64,000 bases of DNA from Linum tenue (taxonomy: Eukaryota > Streptophyta > Magnoliopsida > Malpighiales > Linaceae): NCBI GenBank assembly GCA_946122785.1, contig CAMGYJ010000011.1, positions 744,001 to 808,000 of the forward strand, in the 5' to 3' direction. Positions within the stretch are counted from its first letter, which is position 1; every line of letters begins with the position of its first letter. The notes below the pieces were generated by a model. That model saw only the letters and a list, made by a program, of their open reading frames with translations, did not search any database and had not been told where the DNA came from. The position numbers were made by a program, and so were the translations under genes. This document shows positions 60,266-64,000 of this stretch, piece by piece.

Positions 60266-63200
60266 ATATCGGGCGGTTTTTCCAAAATGCCATTTTCTTT
60301 CGATTTTGGAGGCTGCAGAACACAGAATCAGGCCGAGCCTATTCTCCACCGATTATGAAGTCTATTGATCCAATTCTCCACGGATGATAAGTCCATTAAG
60401 TACCGATTTGGGCCAATTTATTTTTGGATGAGATTTTCGAAATTTTTCGGACGACGAAAGGCCATTTTCTTTTGATTTTGAAGGCTACAGATCACGGATT
60501 CGGCCTAAGGCTATTCTTCAACGATGATTAAGTCCATTAAGCACCGATTTGGGCGAATTTATTCCGGTTCCATTTATTGCAGATTCGAAAAAGGTACCAT
60601 CACAGATTTCGAGCGATTTTTCGAAATGCCATTTTCTTTCGATTTTGGAGGCTGCAGATCACGGAATCAGGCCGAGCCGATTCTCCACCGATAATGAAGT
60701 CTATTGATCCTATTCTCCACGGATGATAAGTCCATTAAGCAACGATTTGGGCCAATTTATTTTTTGATGACATTTTCGTAATTTTTTGGGCGACGAAAGA
60801 CCATTTTCTTTGGATTTTGAAAGCCACAGATCACGGATTGGCCCGAGGCTATTCTTCAACGACGATTAAGTCCATTAAGCGCCAATTTGGGCGAATTTAT
60901 TCCGGTTCTATTTTTTGCAGATTCCAAAAGGGTACCATCACAGATTTCGGGCGATTTTTCGAAATGCCATTTTCTTTCGATTTTGGAGGCTGAGATCAAG
61001 GAATATGGCCGAGCCGATTCTCCACCGATATTGATCCTATTCTCCACGGATGATAAGTCCATTAAGCACCGATTTGGGCAAATTTATATTCGGATGGCAT
61101 TTTCGTAATTTTTTGGGCGACGAAAGGCAATTTTCTTTGGATTTTGAAGGCTACAGATCACGGATTCGCCCTGAGGCTATTCTTCAACGATGTTTCAGTC
61201 CATTAAGCGGCGATTTGGGCGAATTTATTCCGGGTCCATTTTTTCAGATTCCAAAGGGGTAAAATCACAGATTCCGGCCAATTTTTTGCGAAATGGCATT
61301 TTCTTTTGATTCTGGAGGCTGCATATCACTGAATCAGGCCGAGCCTATTCTCCACCGATAATGAAGTCTATTGATCCTATTCTCCATGGATGATAAGTCC
61401 ATTAAGCACCGATTTGTGCCAATTTATTTTCGAATGACGTTTTCGTAAATTTTTTGGGCGACGAAAGGCCATTTTCTTTGGATTTTGAAGGCTACAGATC
61501 ACGGATTCGGCCTGAGGCTATTCTTCAACGATGATTACGTCCATTAAGCGCCTATTTAGGCCAATTTATTCTGGGTCCATTTTTTGCAGATTCCAAAGGG
61601 GCACCATCACAGATTTCGGGCGTTTTTTCGAAATGCAATTTACTTTCGATTTTGGAGGCTTCAGATCACGGAATCAGGCCGAGCCAATTCTTCACCGATA
61701 ATGAAGTCTATTGATCCTATTCTCCACGGATGATAAGTCCATCAAGCACCGATTAGGTCCAACTTATTTTCGGATGGAATTTTCGTAATTTTTTGGGCGA
61801 CGAAAGATCATTTTCTTTGGATTTTGAAGGCTACAGATCATGGATTCAGCCTGAGGCTATTCTTCAACAATGATTAAGTCCTTTAAGAGGCGATTTGGGA
61901 GAATTTATTCCGGGCCCAATTTTGGTAGATTCCAAAGAGGAACCACCACAGATTTCGGGCGATTTTTCCGAAATGCCATTTTCTTTCGATTCTGAAGGCT
62001 GCAGATCACGGAATCAGGCCGAGCCTATTCTCCACCGATAACGAAGTCTATTGATCCTATTCTATACGGATAATAAGTCCATTAAGCAGCGATTTGGGCC
62101 AATTAATTTTCGGATTGCATTTTCGTAATTTTTTGGGCGACGAAAGGCCATTTTCTTTCGATTTTGAAGGCTACAGATCACGGATTCGGCATGAGGCTAT
62201 TCTTCAACGATTATTAAATCCATTAATCGCCGATTTGGGCGAATTTATTCTGTGCCCATTTTTGGCAGATTCCAAAGGGGTACCATCACAGATTTTGGGC
62301 GATTTTTCCGAAATGTCTTTTTCTTTCGATTCTTGAGGCTGCAGATCACGGAATCAGGCATAGCCTATTCTCCACCGATAATGAAGTCTATTGATCCTAT
62401 TCTCCACGGATGATAAGTCCATTAAGCACCAATTTGGACCAATTTATTTTCGTATGGCATTTTCGTAATTTTTTGGGCGACGAAAGGCCATTTTCTTTGG
62501 ATTTTAAAGGCTACAAATCGCGGATTCGGCCTGAGGCTATTCTTCAACGATGATTAAGTCCATTAAGCACCGATTTGGGCGTATTTATTCCGAATCCATT
62601 TTTGGACGATTCCAAAGGGGTACCATTACAGATTTCTAGCGATTTTTCCGAAATGCCATTTTCTTTCCATTTTGGAGGCTGCAGATCACGAAATCAGGCC
62701 GAGCCTATTTTCCATCGATAATGAAGTCTATTGATCCTATTCTCCACGGATGATAAGTCCACTAAGCACCGATTTGGGCCAATTTATTTTCGGATGGCAT
62801 TTTCATAATTTTTTGGGCGACAAAAGGCCATTTTCGTTGGATTTTGAAGGCTACAGATCACGGATTCGGCATGAGCCTATTCTTCAAAGATGATTAAATC
62901 CATTAAGTGTTTATTTGGGCGAATTTATTCCGGGCCCATTTTCGCAGATTCCAAAGGGGTACCATCACAGATTTCGAGCGATATTTCCGAGATGCCATTT
63001 TCTTTCAATTTTGGAGGTTGCATATCACGGAATCAGGCCGAGCCTATTTTCCACCGATAATGAAGTCTATTGATCCTATCCTATACGGATGATAAGTCAA
63101 TTAAGCAGCGATTTGGGCAAATTTATTTTCGGATGGCATTTTCGTAATTTTTTGGGCGACGAAAGTCCATTTTCTTTGGATTTTGAAGGCTACAGATCAC

Positions 63201-64000
63201 GGATTCGGCATGAGGTTATTCTTCAACGATGATTAAATCCATTAAGCGCCGATTTGGGCGAATTTATTCTATGCCCATTTTTGGCAGATTCCAAAGGGGT
63301 ACCATCCCAAATTTCGGGCGATTTTTCTGAAATGCCATATTCTTTCTATTATGGAGGCTGCAGATCATGGAATTAGGCCGAGCCTATTCTCCACCGATAT
63401 TGAAGTCTATTGATCCTATTCTCCACGGATGATAATTCCATTAAGCACCGATTTGGGCCAATTTATTTTCGGATGACATTTTCGTAATTTTTTGGGCGAC
63501 GAAAGGCCATTTTCTTTGGATTTTGAAAGCTCCAGATCACGGATTCGGCCTGAGGCTATTCTTCAACGATGATTAAGTCCATTAAGCGCCAATTTGGGTG
63601 AATTTATTATGGGCCCATTTTTGGCAGATTCCAAAGGGGTACCATCACAGATTTCGGGCGATTTTTCCGAAATGCCGTTTTCCTTCGATTCTGGAGGCTG
63701 TAGATCACGGAATCAGGCCTAGCCTATTCTCCATCGATAATGAAGTCTATTGATCCTATTATCCACGGATGATAAGTCCATTAAGCACCGATTTGGGCCA
63801 ATTAATTTTCGGATGGCATTTTCGTAATTTTTTGGGCGACATAATGCCATTTTCTTTGGATTTTGTAGGTTACTGATCACGGATTCGGCTTGAGGCTATT
63901 CTTCAACGATGATTAAGTCCATTAAGCGCCGATTTGGGAGAATTTATTTCGGGTTCATTTTTGGCAGATTCCAAAGGGGTACCATCACAATTTTCGGGCG
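60266..64000 (+). repeat. Tandem satellite array, 340-bp dimeric unit, running off the window
   Basis: The marker GGGCGACGAAAG-like box recurs at 60788, 61115, 61456, 61795, 62135, 62475, 62815, 63154, 63494 and 63834, spacings 327, 341, 339, 340, 340, 340, 339, 340 and 340. Each unit has two related halves: one with CTTTGGATTTTGAAGGCTAC and TTCTTCAACGATGATTAAG, the other with CTTTCGATTTTGGAGGCTGC and TTCTCCACCGATAATGAAG. Halves are about 168 and 172 bp, close to nucleosome length. Copies look roughly 90 percent alike. Short open frames in it are chance products of the repeat. Confidence 0.93.

Noticed and set aside
62094..63092. Open frames inside the satellite
   Set aside because: They recur with the repeat period and encode the same repeated words; satellite copies, not genes.
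1..64000. CRISPR arrays, operons, ribosome binding sites or prophage
   Set aside because: The window is intron-rich plant nuclear DNA; no regularly spaced short repeats with unique spacers or bacterial signals are present.

Overview
This is a stretch of nuclear DNA from a flowering plant, almost certainly a core eudicot. The genes have many short GT-AG introns (and at least two GC-AG introns). They belong to plant-typical families: S1 self-incompatibility homologue, patellins, NPF transporter, GH35 beta-galactosidase with a SUEL lectin tail, F-box/FBA and GDSL esterase. The spacers are AT-rich and full of small non-autonomous transposons. I cannot name the species from sequence alone. From memory, Arabidopsis chromosome 1 around At1g72090-At1g72190 carries the CDKAL1-type methylthiotransferase, NPF5 transporters, PATL1/PATL3, a Mic10/DUF543 gene and a D-isomer dehydrogenase, so much of this window looks like a rearranged version of that ancestral block.

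Gene-rich left and centre (0-54 kb). In order: CDKAL1-like tRNA methylthiotransferase (minus, 3' end outside the window), divergently paired with a CHERP-like SURP/CID splicing protein (plus); an S1-family secreted protein (minus); a small secreted cysteine-rich peptide (plus); patellin A (minus); an 18-exon BGAL16-like beta-galactosidase (minus, about 8 kb, introns loaded with transposons); an F-box pseudogene and its intact tandem copy (minus); a D-2-hydroxyacid dehydrogenase (plus); a GDSL esterase (minus); a Mic10-like gene (minus) divergent from a plastid LON-domain gene (plus); an NPF transporter (plus); a 9 kb transposon-rich spacer; patellin B (plus). All exon models below were built by hand and each keeps one open frame from start to stop, except the first gene, which is cut by the window edge, and the pseudogene.

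Mobile DNA. Several elements can be delimited to the base by target-site duplications: a miniature LTR retrotransposon (TRIM/SMART) with 77-bp LTRs in a beta-galactosidase intron plus an older relative near 58.8 kb; four MULE-type inverted-repeat elements, one of them about 1.3 kb and carrying what looks like a captured exon and splice donor; three hAT-type MITEs with perfect 8-bp duplications and one longer hAT-like element; a PIF/Harbinger-type element flanked by TTA; a Cassandra-like LTR with a decayed 5S rRNA-like core; and a small element with matching subterminal hairpins.

Right end (about 59.7-64 kb). A tandem satellite runs off the window. Its 340-bp repeat is a dimer of two related halves of about 168 and 172 bp. 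The array edge is degenerate and contains an inverted block, so the gene-rich region here borders satellite heterochromatin.
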